From Phycicoccus sp. Soil748 (GTDB lineage Bacteria; Actinomycetota; Actinomycetes; Actinomycetales; Dermatophilaceae), in contig NZ_LMSC01000009.1 in the NCBI RefSeq assembly GCF_001428025.1, positions 133,896-197,895 on the forward strand: a stretch of 64,000 bases of DNA, read 5' to 3'. A program made the translations under genes and the position numbers. Each line of letters starts with the position of its first letter. The stretch's first letter is position 1. The notes under the pieces were generated by a model. The model worked only from the letters and a program-made list of their open reading frames with translations, had not been told where the DNA came from and did no database searches. Positions 1-8,863 of this stretch are shown piece after piece.

Positions 1-72
1 GGGTCGGCGGCACCTCCCCAGATGGTCGCGGAACCGGCTTCCTGCCGCGCTCGGGGGCACCGCTGCGCGGGC

Positions 73-603
73 TCAGGAGAGGCCGACCTGCTCGCGCAGG
101 TAGTCCAGCGCCTGGTCGGCGGCGAGCGCCACCTCGGGGTCGTCGGCCCGTACGTTCCTGCCCAGGACGACCTGCTCGACAAGGTCCCCGGTGGCGAGGT
201 CCTGGCGGATCACGGCCCGGGCGGAGCGGCGCGGACCCACCTCGAACTTCTGGGCCAGCACCACGCTGGCCTGCACCCGCTCGCGCAGCGTCTCCGGCAG
301 CAGGGACGAATCGCCCAGCACCCACTGCGCCGGTGCGGCGCGGTCGACCCACGTCACCGTCAGCTGGTGCAGCTCGGCCGACCACGACCCCGCGTCGACC
401 TCGTGCCACGGCCGGGCGACGACGCGCGTCCCCGTCGCGTCGACGGCATACAGGCCGTGGGTGGTGGCGACCACGGTGGTGCCGGTCGGCCGGCCACCGG
501 CCTCCTCGGCGGCGAAGGACAGCACCCTCTCGCGCGGACCGAGCGCGAGGGCCTGCTTGACCGCCTCGGGGAGCTTGGCGCCGCGGCGCAGCGAGATGCC
601 CAT
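73..603 (-). CDS. Hypothetical protein co-transcribed with dnaG
   Basis: A 176-residue soluble protein with no signal peptide or membrane segment. Its ATG overlaps the dnaG stop codon in an ATGA arrangement, so it is translationally coupled to dnaG and probably shares its mRNA. The N-terminal half has several short beta-like stretches ending in the pattern GTTVVATTHGLYAVD and a following W-rich section, reminiscent of a PH-like/bacterial-PH fold. No catalytic motif is visible. I do not recognise a named family; a small protein in this position downstream of dnaG is common in actinobacteria. Reading is confident as a gene, not as a function. Confidence 0.8.
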   Translation of the reverse strand: MGISLRRGAKLPEAVKQALALGPRERVLSFAAEEAGGRPTGTTVVATTHGLYAVDATGTRVVARPWHEVDAGSWSAELHQLTVTWVDRAAPAQWVLGDSSLLPETLRERVQASVVLAQKFEVGPRRSARAVIRQDLATGDLVEQVVLGRNVRADDPEVALAADQALDYLREQVGLS

Positions 604-2594
604 CAGCTCGCCCGGTCGCGCAGCCGGGCCAGCTCGCGCTGGAGGTCCTGCAGCTCGCCGCTGAGGTCGCGCGCCTGCGCGGGGTCGGTATGGGGGTCGG
701 CGGCCATGCGGCGCATCGCGGACATGGCGTCGCCGATCTTGCGGGTCAAGGAGACCTCCTGGACGCGCACGAGGAGCGCGTCGACGTAGCGGCGCTCGGG
801 CAGCCCCGTCGCCTTGTCGAAACGGGTGGGCAGGGGCGCCACGGCGAGCTCGGAGACGAGGCCACGTACGGACAACGGGGCGGCCTCGGCCACGGTGTCG
901 GCCCAGGCCTGGGTCGACAGCCCACGACGGGGGCCACCCGCGGCGCGGATGCCGTCGAAGACCGCCCGGTGGGCCGGCGCGGTGAAGGCCTCCGCGTCGA
1001 GGCTGTCGATGTCGGCGGGCTCGAAGCTGTCGGGGTACTGCAACAGGGTCTGCAGCAGCTGCCGCTCGGCGAACACCACGGGGTCCCGCAGGTCGGGGGC
1101 CGGCAGCGCCGCTCGCGCCTCCTCGAAGGACGGCTCGGGGACCATGTCGGCGTCCGCGCGCTGGCCGCGCTGGGGGTGACCCGGAGCCTGACCGGCTCCG
1201 CCACCCGTACCGGCACCGGGCCTGGCGTCGCCGTCGGCCTTGGCGTCGCGGGCGGCGAGGCGCTGCGCGCGGGAGACCTCCGCCTGGACCTGCTCCACCT
1301 CGACGCCGATCCACCCGGCCACGGTGCGGATGTACTCCGGGCGCATCGAGCTGTCGCGGATGCTGTTGACGATCGGCGCCGCCGCGCGCATCCCCTGCAC
1401 CCGGCCCTCCGCCGTCGACAGGTCGAACCGTGCGATGGTGGTGCGCACGGCGAACTCGAACATCGGCACGGCGTCGTCGACGAGGTGGCGCACGGCGTCG
1501 TCGCCCTTGGCGATCCGGAGCTCGCACGGGTCCATTCCGCCGTCGGCCACGGCCACGAACGACTGGGAGGCCCAGCGCTGGTCCTCGCCGAACGCCTTCA
1601 TGGCCGCCTTCTGCCCGGCGGCGTCACCGTCGAAGGTGAAGACGACGCGCGCAGGGGCGAGGTCGGCCTCGTCGCGCATGATGCGGCGCAGCACCTTGAT
1701 GTGGTCGACACCGAACGCGGTGCCACAGGTGGCGACCGCACCCTCGATGCCGGCGAGGTGGCAGGCCATGACGTCGGTGTAGCCCTCGACGACCACGGCC
1801 TTGCGGTCCCCCGCGATCGACTTCTTCGCCAGGTCGAGGCCGTAGAGGACGGTGGACTTCTTGTAGATGGGCGTCTCGGAGGTGTTGAGGTACTTCGCGG
1901 CGATCCGGTCGTCGTCGAACAGGCGGCGCGCGCCGAAGCCGACCGTGTCGCCGGTGATGTCGCGGATGGGCCAGACCAGCCGTCCACGGAACCGGTCGTA
2001 GAGCCCCCGGCTCCCCCGGCCCGACAGGCCACCGATGGTCAGCTCGTCGTCGGTGAAGCCCTTGGACCGCAGGTGGCGCGAGAGCTCCTCGCCGCCGCGG
2101 GGGGCGAACCCCACGCCGAAGCGCTTGGCCGCCTCGCTGTCGAACCCCCGCTCGCGCAGGAAGTCGCGCCCGATCCGCGCCTCCGGGGAGTTGAGCAGCG
2201 CGTGGTGGTAGAACTCCTGCGCCGCCCGGTGGGCCTCCAGCAGGCGCGAGCGCCGGCCGAGGCTCTCTCCGTCGCGCGGGCGCCCACCCTCCTCGTAGTG
2301 CAGCTCCATCCCGAGCTTCTGGGCCAGCCGCTCGACCGACTCGCTGAACGTCAGGTGCTCGACCTTCTGCACGAACGAGATGACGTCGCCGCCCTCGCCG
2401 CAGCCGAAGCAGTGCCAGGCGCCGACGGTGGGCCGGATGTTGAAGGAGGGCGTCTTCTCGTCGTGGAAGGGGCACAGCCCCTTCATCGAGCCCGGGCCCG
2501 CGGGTCGCAGCGTCACGTGCTCGCGCACGACGTCCTCGATCGACGACCGCTCCTTGACGAGCGCGACGTCCTCGGCCTTGATCCGACCCGCCAC
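603..2594 (-). CDS. dnaG: DNA primase DnaG
   Basis: DNA-dependent RNA polymerase that lays the RNA primers for Okazaki fragments at the replication fork, with DnaB helicase as partner. The 663-residue length is normal for actinobacteria. The N-terminal CHC2 zinc finger is present (CPFHDEKTPSF at about residue 41, then CFGCGEGGD about 20 residues later). The catalytic core follows with a TOPRIM section (VVEGYTDVMA, then FDGDAAGQKAA), then the DnaB-interacting helical C-terminus, linked by a low-complexity Gly/Ala/Asp-rich stretch at about residues 455-490. The start is an ATG with AGGAGGG just upstream. The stop overlaps the start of the next small gene. Confidence 0.97.
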   Translation of the reverse strand: MAGRIKAEDVALVKERSSIEDVVREHVTLRPAGPGSMKGLCPFHDEKTPSFNIRPTVGAWHCFGCGEGGDVISFVQKVEHLTFSESVERLAQKLGMELHYEEGGRPRDGESLGRRSRLLEAHRAAQEFYHHALLNSPEARIGRDFLRERGFDSEAAKRFGVGFAPRGGEELSRHLRSKGFTDDELTIGGLSGRGSRGLYDRFRGRLVWPIRDITGDTVGFGARRLFDDDRIAAKYLNTSETPIYKKSTVLYGLDLAKKSIAGDRKAVVVEGYTDVMACHLAGIEGAVATCGTAFGVDHIKVLRRIMRDEADLAPARVVFTFDGDAAGQKAAMKAFGEDQRWASQSFVAVADGGMDPCELRIAKGDDAVRHLVDDAVPMFEFAVRTTIARFDLSTAEGRVQGMRAAAPIVNSIRDSSMRPEYIRTVAGWIGVEVEQVQAEVSRAQRLAARDAKADGDARPGAGTGGGAGQAPGHPQRGQRADADMVPEPSFEEARAALPAPDLRDPVVFAERQLLQTLLQYPDSFEPADIDSLDAEAFTAPAHRAVFDGIRAAGGPRRGLSTQAWADTVAEAAPLSVRGLVSELAVAPLPTRFDKATGLPERRYVDALLVRVQEVSLTRKIGDAMSAMRRMAADPHTDPAQARDLSGELQDLQRELARLRDRAS

Positions 2595-2722
2595 TGGCCC
2601 TCCTTGTCGCGGCCGAGTCTAGGTGGTCCGCCGATGCCGTCGTGGCGCTCCCCCACAGTCCCGTCGCAGGCGGGGGACCTTGGGCCCGGCCGAGGACGCC
2701 TGCACGGCCGCAGACTGCAGTC

Positions 2723-3850
2723 ATGACCGGGGAGGGTCGTCGTGTCGCCCGCCGGGCCGTCGAGGCGCTGGCCGCCGTCGCGACGGCTGTGGTGCTGCTC
2801 ACCCTCGGCCTGCCGCGGATCGCCAATGCCACGTGGACGGAGATCGGCACGGTGCTCGGCTCCGTGCCGCTGCCCTGGTTCGTCCTGCTCGCGGCGGTGT
2901 GGCTGGCGGGGCTGTGGGTCCACACCATCGTGCTGGTGGCTGCCCTCCCGGGGCTCAGCCACCGGCGCGCCTTCTTCCTCAACATCTCCGGCAGCAGCGT
3001 GTCCAACGTCGTGCCCCTCGGTGGCGCCCTCGGCACGGCCGTCAACTGGTGGTCCTGCCGGCGGTGGGGCTTCACCACGACCGCGTTCGTGCGGTGGGCC
3101 CTGGTGACGAACATCTGGGACGTCCTCGGGCGGCTCGTGGTGCCTGCGGTGGCCCTCGGGTGGTTCGGCCTCGAAGGGCGCGGTGAGGGCGACCTGCTCC
3201 TCAGCGCCGGCCTCGGGTCGGTCGCCGCACTCCTCGCGGCAGCCGCGCTCACCGCGTTCCTGCTCCGCACCGACGTCGGGGCGCGGCGGCTCGGCGCGGC
3301 CGCCGACCGCCTCCAGGTCCGTCTGCACCGCACGGCGGGAGGCCAGGAGGCCCGCGCCGTGGAGATGCGGGGCGCCATCATCGAGCTCGTCCGGCACGCG
3401 TGGCCACGCCTCACGGCGGGCAAGCTGCTGTACGCCGCCGCGCAGGCCGCCCTGCTGTGGCTGTGCCTCGCAGCGGTCGGCACCCCGCCGGCAGCCTCCG
3501 TCGTCTTCGCGGCGTTCGCCGTCGAGCGGGTGCTCTCCCTCGCGGTGGTCACCCCGGGCGCCACCGGGTTCGTGGAGCTCGGCATGACCGCCTACCTCGT
3601 GCGGATGGGCGCGAACCCGGCCTCCGCGGCCGCCGGAGTCCTGCTCTACCGGTTCTTCGTCATCGGCATGGAGGTCCCCGTGGGCGGCACGCTGCTGCTC
3701 GGGTGGACGGCGCGCCAGATGCTCCACAGCGGCGTACGTGGCGCGAGCGCAACCGAGGCCCTGGGCGGTGCGGCGCGGAGCGAGGCACCCCCCGACGTTC
3801 CGTCGTCCGGAATGCCGATTTCGACTGAGCCGGAGGCGAGAGTAAGGTAA
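2723..3850 (+). CDS. Lysylphosphatidylglycerol synthase/UPF0104-like membrane protein
   Basis: An integral membrane protein of 375 residues with about eight hydrophobic helices. It carries the family pattern of the LPG-synthase/flippase transmembrane domain: SGSSVSNVVPLGGALGTAVNW near residue 90 and PGATGFVELGMTAYLVRMG near residue 290. It has no C-terminal aminoacyl-transfer domain, so it may only move or handle lipids rather than make lysyl-PG. I chose the ATG at 2723 because the next upstream start gives a non-hydrophobic tail without homology. Its last codons overlap the IdeR-type box of the following iron operon. Confidence 0.8.
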   Translation: MTGEGRRVARRAVEALAAVATAVVLLTLGLPRIANATWTEIGTVLGSVPLPWFVLLAAVWLAGLWVHTIVLVAALPGLSHRRAFFLNISGSSVSNVVPLGGALGTAVNWWSCRRWGFTTTAFVRWALVTNIWDVLGRLVVPAVALGWFGLEGRGEGDLLLSAGLGSVAALLAAAALTAFLLRTDVGARRLGAAADRLQVRLHRTAGGQEARAVEMRGAIIELVRHAWPRLTAGKLLYAAAQAALLWLCLAAVGTPPAASVVFAAFAVERVLSLAVVTPGATGFVELGMTAYLVRMGANPASAAAGVLLYRFFVIGMEVPVGGTLLLGWTARQMLHSGVRGASATEALGGAARSEAPPDVPSSGMPISTEPEARVR

Positions 3851-3861
3851 GCCTTGCCTTC
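3843..3861 (+). promoter_or_regulatory. IdeR/DtxR iron box
   Basis: A 19-bp imperfect palindrome reading TAAGGTAAGCCTTGCCTTC. It matches about 14 of 19 positions of the DtxR/IdeR consensus (TTAGGTTAGSCTAACCTAA), including the AGGT...CC core. It lies about 95 bp upstream of the ferric iron binding protein and covers the stop codon of the preceding gene. The match is seen directly; iron-dependent repression of 3955-7553 is inferred from it and from the operon content. Confidence 0.75.
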
Positions 3862-3954
3862 TCAACGGCGAGGACGCCCAGCGCGCGACCACCGACCACG
3901 GTGCCAGACGCGCGCCCCTTCCCTGCAGCCGACCCCCAGGAGTACCCGACCGTG

Positions 3955-4983
3955 ATGCCCCGACGCACCGTCCTCGTCGCCCTGGCGGCGACTGCCGCCC
4001 TCGGCCTCGCCGGCTGCGGCGGCGGGACCCTCGAGGCCGGCAAGAACCTCGACCCGGACAAGCTCACGATCTACAGCGCGCAGCACGAGAACCTCACCGA
4101 GGCCTGGGCCAAGAAGTTCCAGGAGGAGAGCGGCATCAAGGTCCAGATCCGCTACGGCAGCGACTCCTCGATGGGATCGCAGATCGTGCAGGAGGGCGAC
4201 AGGTCGCCGGCCGACGTCTTCCTCACCGAGAACTCGCCCGCCATGACCACGGTGCAGCGCGCCGGGCTGCTCGCCCCGGTCGACGCCTCGACCATCGCCC
4301 AGGTCGGCTCCGGCTACGCGCCGTCCTCCAAGGACTGGGTCGGCATCGCCGCGCGCTCGACCGTCCTGGTCTACAACCCCGACAAGATCTCGGCGGCCGA
4401 GCTGCCGAAGTCGATCATGGACCTGCAGGACCCGAAGTGGTCGGGCAAGTGGGGTGCTGCCGCGGGCGGCGCCGACTTCCAGGCCATCGTCAGCGCCATC
4501 CTGGCGACCCAGGGCGAGGCCAGGACGCAGGCCTGGCTCAAGGGACTCAAGGACGGCGCGAAGATCTACCAGAACAACATCGCCGTGATGAAGGCCGTCA
4601 ACGCCGGCCAGGTCCCTGTCGGGATCATGTACCACTACTACTGGTACCGCGACCAGGCCCTGACCAAGGCCGGCAGCAAGAACACCAAGCTCCTCTACTT
4701 CCGCAACCAGGACCCGGGTGCCTTCGTCAGCATCTCCGGCGGTGCGGTGCTGAAGTCGAGCAAGCACGCGGCCAACGCGCAGAAGTTCCTCGCCTTCATC
4801 ACCGGCAAGGAGGGGCAGACCATGCTCGCCACCAGCGACGCCAAGGAGTACGCCGTCGGCAACGGTGTCGCGTCCGACAAGGCCCTCGAGCCGCTCGAGT
4901 CGCTGCAGGCGCCCAAGGTCGACCCCTACACCCTGAACGGCCCCAAGGTCATCGAGCTGATGACCGCCGCGGGCATCCTCTAG
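3955..4983 (+). CDS. Ferric iron ABC transporter substrate-binding lipoprotein (FbpA/FutA type)
   Basis: Extracytoplasmic Fe(III)-binding lipoprotein that hands iron to the permease encoded next. It has a positively charged N-terminus, a hydrophobic core and a lipobox LAGC with Cys at residue 21. The mature part is a cluster-D/type-II periplasmic binding fold starting DKLTIYSAQHENLTEAW, and carries the paired iron-ligand tyrosines in YHYYWYRD near residue 225, a hallmark of FbpA-like proteins. AGGAG at 3938-3942 serves either the ATG at 3955 or the GTG just before it. It is the first gene of a three-gene iron operon under an IdeR-type box. Confidence 0.9.
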   Translation: MPRRTVLVALAATAALGLAGCGGGTLEAGKNLDPDKLTIYSAQHENLTEAWAKKFQEESGIKVQIRYGSDSSMGSQIVQEGDRSPADVFLTENSPAMTTVQRAGLLAPVDASTIAQVGSGYAPSSKDWVGIAARSTVLVYNPDKISAAELPKSIMDLQDPKWSGKWGAAAGGADFQAIVSAILATQGEARTQAWLKGLKDGAKIYQNNIAVMKAVNAGQVPVGIMYHYYWYRDQALTKAGSKNTKLLYFRNQDPGAFVSISGGAVLKSSKHAANAQKFLAFITGKEGQTMLATSDAKEYAVGNGVASDKALEPLESLQAPKVDPYTLNGPKVIELMTAAGIL

Positions 4984-6519
4984 GTGGCTCGTCGCCGGCG
5001 CGGCCCCTCCGCGCCCACCGCAGTCGTCACGGCCAGCCTGGCCGTGGCGGCGCTGTGCGTGCTGCCCCTGCTCGTGGTCGTGTCGACCGCGTTCGACACC
5101 GGCCTCGGCCAGGCGTGGTCGCTGCTGTGGCGTCCGCGGGTCGGCGAGCTGCTGCGCAACACCGCCTCGCTCGTGGTCGTCACCGTCGCCCTCACCACCG
5201 TGCTGGGTATCGGGACCGCCTGGCTCGTGGAGCGCACCTCGCTCCCGGGAGCGAAGTACTGGCGGGTGCTGATGGTCGCGCCGCTGGCGGTCCCCGCCTT
5301 CGTCAACAGCTACGCGTGGGTCACCGTCCGCCCGGACCTCGAAGGGCTCCGCGGCGCCGTGCTGGTCACCACGCTGTCCTACTTCCCGTTCGTCTTCCTG
5401 CCTGTGGCGGCGGTGCTGCGCGGGCTCGACCAGGCCATGGAGGACTCCTCGCGCTCGCTCGGGCAGGGCCCGTGGCGCACCTTCTTCCGTGCCGTCCTGC
5501 CGCAGCTGCGCCCGGCGATGCTCGGCGGCATGCTGCTGGTGTCGCTGCACCTGCTCTCGGAGTTCGGCGTGCTGGCGATGCTTCGCTTCCCGACCTTCAC
5601 CACCGCGATCCTCGAGCAGTTCCAGGTCGCGTTCAGCAACAGCGCCGGCAGCGTCCTGGCCCTGGTGCTCATCGCCCTCTGCCTGGGGCTGCTCACGGTG
5701 GAGGCGCTGCTGCGCGGCACCGTCCGGCTCGCGAGGTTCGGCCGCGGCGCCGCCCGTCGCGCGCTCCCGGCCCGGCTCGGCCGCTGGACGGTCCCGTCCC
5801 TGCTGGCGATGACGGCCCTGACCGCCCTGTCGCTGGGCGTGCCGTTGGGGAGCCTCGTCTACTGGCTGGCTGCCGGCAGCGCGCAGGTCGACCCGGCCCA
5901 GGTGGCCAGGACCCTGGGCAGCACGCTCGGCCTCGGTCTCGGCGCGGGTGTCGTCACCGTCGTCGCGGCGTTCCCCATCGCGTGGCTCATCGCCCGCCGC
6001 CGCAGCTGGCTGTCGGTGCTGGTCGAGCGCGCCACCTACGTCGCCTCGTCGCTGCCCGGTGTGGTCATCGCGCTCGCCCTGGTCACCCTGTCGGTCAAGT
6101 ACGCCAACGCCGTCTACCAGACCAGCGTCGTCCTCGTCGCGGCCTACGCGATCCTGTTCATCCCCCGCGCCATGGTCAGCATCCGCGCGGCCATGGCCCA
6201 CGCGCCCGAGGAGCTGACCGACGCCGCCCGCGCCCTCGGCGACAGCCCGTGGCGCGCCTTCACCCGCGTCCTGGTCCCCCTGACGCTGCCGGGCACGCTG
6301 GCCGGCTTCGCCATGGTGTTCATCGCCGTGTCGACCGAGCTCACCGCCACCCTGCTGCTCGCGCCGACCGGCACCCAGACACTGGCCACCGCGTTCTGGA
6401 GTGCGAGTGAGAGCATCGACTACGCGGGCGCGGCACCGTACGCCGCCGCGATGGTCCTGGTGTCCGCCCCGCTCACCTACCTGCTGCTGCGACGACCCGA
6501 TGAGGAGCCTGCGCTGTGA
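4984..6519 (+). CDS. Ferric iron ABC transporter permease, two fused domains (FbpB type)
   Basis: Inner-membrane permease of 511 residues with two tandem BPD_transp_1 domains (about residues 50-250 and 300-500), each with the EAA loop: EDSSRSLGQGPWRTFFRAVLP in the first and ELTDAARALGDSPWRAFTRV in the second. Roughly twelve membrane helices are visible. This fused form is normal for FbpB/SfuB/HitB-type iron importers. The GTG start follows immediately after the TAG of the binding protein, and the stop overlaps the start of the ATPase gene, so the three are tightly coupled. Confidence 0.93.
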   Translation: MARRRRGPSAPTAVVTASLAVAALCVLPLLVVVSTAFDTGLGQAWSLLWRPRVGELLRNTASLVVVTVALTTVLGIGTAWLVERTSLPGAKYWRVLMVAPLAVPAFVNSYAWVTVRPDLEGLRGAVLVTTLSYFPFVFLPVAAVLRGLDQAMEDSSRSLGQGPWRTFFRAVLPQLRPAMLGGMLLVSLHLLSEFGVLAMLRFPTFTTAILEQFQVAFSNSAGSVLALVLIALCLGLLTVEALLRGTVRLARFGRGAARRALPARLGRWTVPSLLAMTALTALSLGVPLGSLVYWLAAGSAQVDPAQVARTLGSTLGLGLGAGVVTVVAAFPIAWLIARRRSWLSVLVERATYVASSLPGVVIALALVTLSVKYANAVYQTSVVLVAAYAILFIPRAMVSIRAAMAHAPEELTDAARALGDSPWRAFTRVLVPLTLPGTLAGFAMVFIAVSTELTATLLLAPTGTQTLATAFWSASESIDYAGAAPYAAAMVLVSAPLTYLLLRRPDEEPAL

Positions 6520-7553
6520 CCACCCTGCGTGTTGCCGGGGTCGACGCGTCCTACGGACCGCGTCCCGTCCTGCACGGCATCGACCTCGTGGTGCCCTCCG
6601 GGACGACCACGGCCATCCTCGGCCCCTCGGGCTGCGGCAAGACGACGCTGCTGCGGGTCGTGGCCGGGTTCCAGACCCCCGACGCAGGGACGGTCCAGCT
6701 CGACGACCGCACCGTCGTCGGACCCGACACCTGGGTCCCCCCGGAGCGTCGTGGCATCGGCTACGTGCCGCAGGAGGGCAACCTCTTCCCCCACCTGTCG
6801 GTCGGCGCCAACGTGTCCTACGGCCTCCCCCGTGCGGCGCGGCGCACCGGCGCCCGGGTCGGCGAGCTGCTCGAGCTGGTGGGCCTGACCCCCGACCTCG
6901 CCAAGCGCCGCCCCGACCAGCTGAGCGGCGGCCAGCAGCAGCGCGTCGCGCTGGCCCGGGCGCTGGCCCGCCGGCCCAGCGTGGTGCTCCTCGACGAGCC
7001 GTTCTCCTCCCTCGACGCCGGCCTGCGTGCCTCGACGCGCCAGGCCGTCGCCGACGCCCTGGCCCACGAGGGCGTGACCGTGGTGCTGGTGACCCATGAC
7101 CAGTCCGAGGCGCTGTCGTTCGCCGACGAGGTGGCGATCATGCACGAGGGCCGCTTCGCCCAGGTGGGCGCCCCGACGGAGGTGTATGCCACGCCGGCCG
7201 ACCGGCACGCCGCGGCGTTCCTCGGTGACGCGGTGTTCCTGCGTGGACGCGCCGAGGGCACGTCCGTGGCGACCGCACTCGGACGGCTCAAGGTGCACCA
7301 GCCCGCCCCGGCCGGCACGGTCGACGTGCTGCTTCGGCCCGAGCAGATCCAGCTCGGCAGCGTCGCCCCCGGCCACCCCTGCGCCGAGGTCCTCTCGACG
7401 ACCTACTTCGGCCACGACGCCCTGGTGGCACTGCGCCTGCAGGGCGACCACACGGTCGTCACTGCGCGCATCCACGGCACCGAGGTGCCCTCCACCGGCA
7501 CGATCGTGGGGCTCAGCGTCATCGGCGAGGCCCGCGCCTTCACCCCCGCCTGA
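6516..7553 (+). CDS. Ferric iron ABC transporter ATP-binding protein (FbpC type)
   Basis: ATPase that powers the iron importer. Walker A is GPSGCGKTTLLRV near residue 36, the signature LSGGQQQRVALARALARRP near 139, Walker B VVLLDEPFSSLD, and the switch His in VLVTHDQSEALSFAD. After about residue 240 it carries a regulatory TOBE-like domain (VDVLLRPEQIQLG). Q-loop is YVPQEGNLFPHLS. The GTG start overlaps the permease stop (GTGA). It closes the iron operon; an imperfect 7-bp inverted repeat lies just after its stop before convergent dgt. Confidence 0.95.
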   Translation: MTTLRVAGVDASYGPRPVLHGIDLVVPSGTTTAILGPSGCGKTTLLRVVAGFQTPDAGTVQLDDRTVVGPDTWVPPERRGIGYVPQEGNLFPHLSVGANVSYGLPRAARRTGARVGELLELVGLTPDLAKRRPDQLSGGQQQRVALARALARRPSVVLLDEPFSSLDAGLRASTRQAVADALAHEGVTVVLVTHDQSEALSFADEVAIMHEGRFAQVGAPTEVYATPADRHAAAFLGDAVFLRGRAEGTSVATALGRLKVHQPAPAGTVDVLLRPEQIQLGSVAPGHPCAEVLSTTYFGHDALVALRLQGDHTVVTARIHGTEVPSTGTIVGLSVIGEARAFTPA

Positions 7554-7614
7554 CGCGGTCCGTCCCGCTCCCGGCGTCGTCGCCGGCGTCAGGGGCGGCG
7601 GCGCCGGTGACGCC

Positions 7615-8853
7615 TCAGCACCAGCGCTCGTGCAGCGCGAGGGCCCGCACGTCGCTGAGCGAGGCCACCTGGTCGACCACGACGCGCAACGCCTCGGCGT
7701 CGGAGGCGGCCGCCTTCCAGTCCGCGAGCAGGTCGGGGTCGAGCCGTCCGGGCGGATCGGCCTGGTAGGCCTCGACGAGGGAGCGCACGACCTGCCGCTG
7801 CCCGGCCATGACGGTCACGCGCTCCTGGGCGTGCATGACGAAGTGGGCTGCCACCGCCTTGAGCACGGCGCACTCCGCCCTGGTGTCGTCGGGGACGACG
7901 AGGTCGGCGTCGTAGCGGGTCAGCGAGCCCGAACCGTGGCGCTCGCGAGTGGCCACCTCGACGGCGAGGACGAAGCGGCCGATGAGCCGGGAGGTCATGT
8001 CCTTCAAGGCTGCCCGGTCGCTGCGCCCGCCGTCGTACGTCGTGGGGACCGCACCGCTCGCGAGGACGCGTTCGAGGGCGGCGCCGAGGGCGTCGGAGCC
8101 GAGGTCGGCGGCGTAGAGCCCCGTGGCCACGGCGACCACGCTGTCGACGTCGGTGGCGTCGCGCAGCCGCCGGACGTCGAGGCGCCCGGAGGCGATGGCG
8201 TCCTCGACGTCGTGGACGGAGTAGGCCACGTCGTCGGACCAGTCCATGACGTCGGCCTCGATGCAGCGGGTGCCCGGTTCGCGGCCTGCGCGGTACCACT
8301 CGTACACCGGGAGGTCGTCGGCGTAGACGCCGAACTTCACCGTGGGCCCGACCGCAACCGGCGCCGCTCCTCGGGCCCAGGGGTACTTCGTCGTCGCGTC
8401 GAGGCTCGCCCGGGTGAGGTTGAGTCCTGCTGGGCGGCCGTCGGCGTGGGTGCGCTTGGGCTCGAGCCGGGTGAGCAGCCTCAGGGTCTGGGCGTTGCCC
8501 TCGAAGCCGCCGATGTCCGTGGCCACCGCGTCGAGCGCCTGCTCACCGTTGTGGCCGAAGGGAGGGTGACCGAGGTCGTGGGCCAGGCAGGCGGTGTCGA
8601 CGACGTCGGCGTTGCAGCCCAGGGCTGCGCCGAACTCGCGACCGATCTGGGCCACCTCGAGGGAGTGCGTCAGCCGGTTGCGGACGAAGTCGTCGTCGCT
8701 GGGTTGGACCACCTGCGTCTTGGCCGACAGCCGTCGTAGGGAGGCCGAGTGCACGAGTCGGGCGCGGTCCCGGGCGAAGTCGTCACGGTCGGCGCGCTTG
8801 AGCACCGGGTCCTCGCGGACCCAGCGCTCGCGGTCGGCCTCGGTGTATCCCAC
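7615..8853 (-). CDS. dgt: Deoxyguanosinetriphosphate triphosphohydrolase-like protein
   Basis: HD-domain enzyme that splits dNTPs (classically dGTP) into the nucleoside and triphosphate, balancing nucleotide pools. The HD motif is AHDLGHPPFGHNGEQAL near residue 95; an upstream His in RNRLTHSLEVAQIGREF and a downstream Asp in DWSDDVAYSVHDVEDAI complete the metal site. The length of 412 fits the actinobacterial family. In many actinobacteria dgt lies directly upstream of dnaG; here the pair is split by a plus-strand block (2723-7553). Confidence 0.95.
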   Translation of the reverse strand: MGYTEADRERWVREDPVLKRADRDDFARDRARLVHSASLRRLSAKTQVVQPSDDDFVRNRLTHSLEVAQIGREFGAALGCNADVVDTACLAHDLGHPPFGHNGEQALDAVATDIGGFEGNAQTLRLLTRLEPKRTHADGRPAGLNLTRASLDATTKYPWARGAAPVAVGPTVKFGVYADDLPVYEWYRAGREPGTRCIEADVMDWSDDVAYSVHDVEDAIASGRLDVRRLRDATDVDSVVAVATGLYAADLGSDALGAALERVLASGAVPTTYDGGRSDRAALKDMTSRLIGRFVLAVEVATRERHGSGSLTRYDADLVVPDDTRAECAVLKAVAAHFVMHAQERVTVMAGQRQVVRSLVEAYQADPPGRLDPDLLADWKAAASDAEALRVVVDQVASLSDVRALALHERWC

Positions 8854-8863
8854 GCGGGGAACT

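Noticed and set aside
1-72. Possible RNA gene or promoter at the window start
   Set aside because: Only 72 bases after the first gene's stop; no tRNA fold, clear hairpin or promoter seen.
604-1527. Upstream extension of the first minus-strand gene to 484 codons
   Set aside because: The extra part is a shifted frame inside dnaG; the true start overlaps the dnaG stop.
3862-6201. A 779-codon open frame on the minus strand
   Set aside because: It is antisense to the iron ABC genes, rich in Gly/Arg/Asp/His with no domain pattern; typical mirror frame in high-GC DNA.
7585-7614. Inverted repeat GGCGTCA/TGACGCC between the iron operon and dgt
   Set aside because: Only 7 bp with a 16-nt loop, and its end touches the dgt stop; too weak to call a terminator with confidence.
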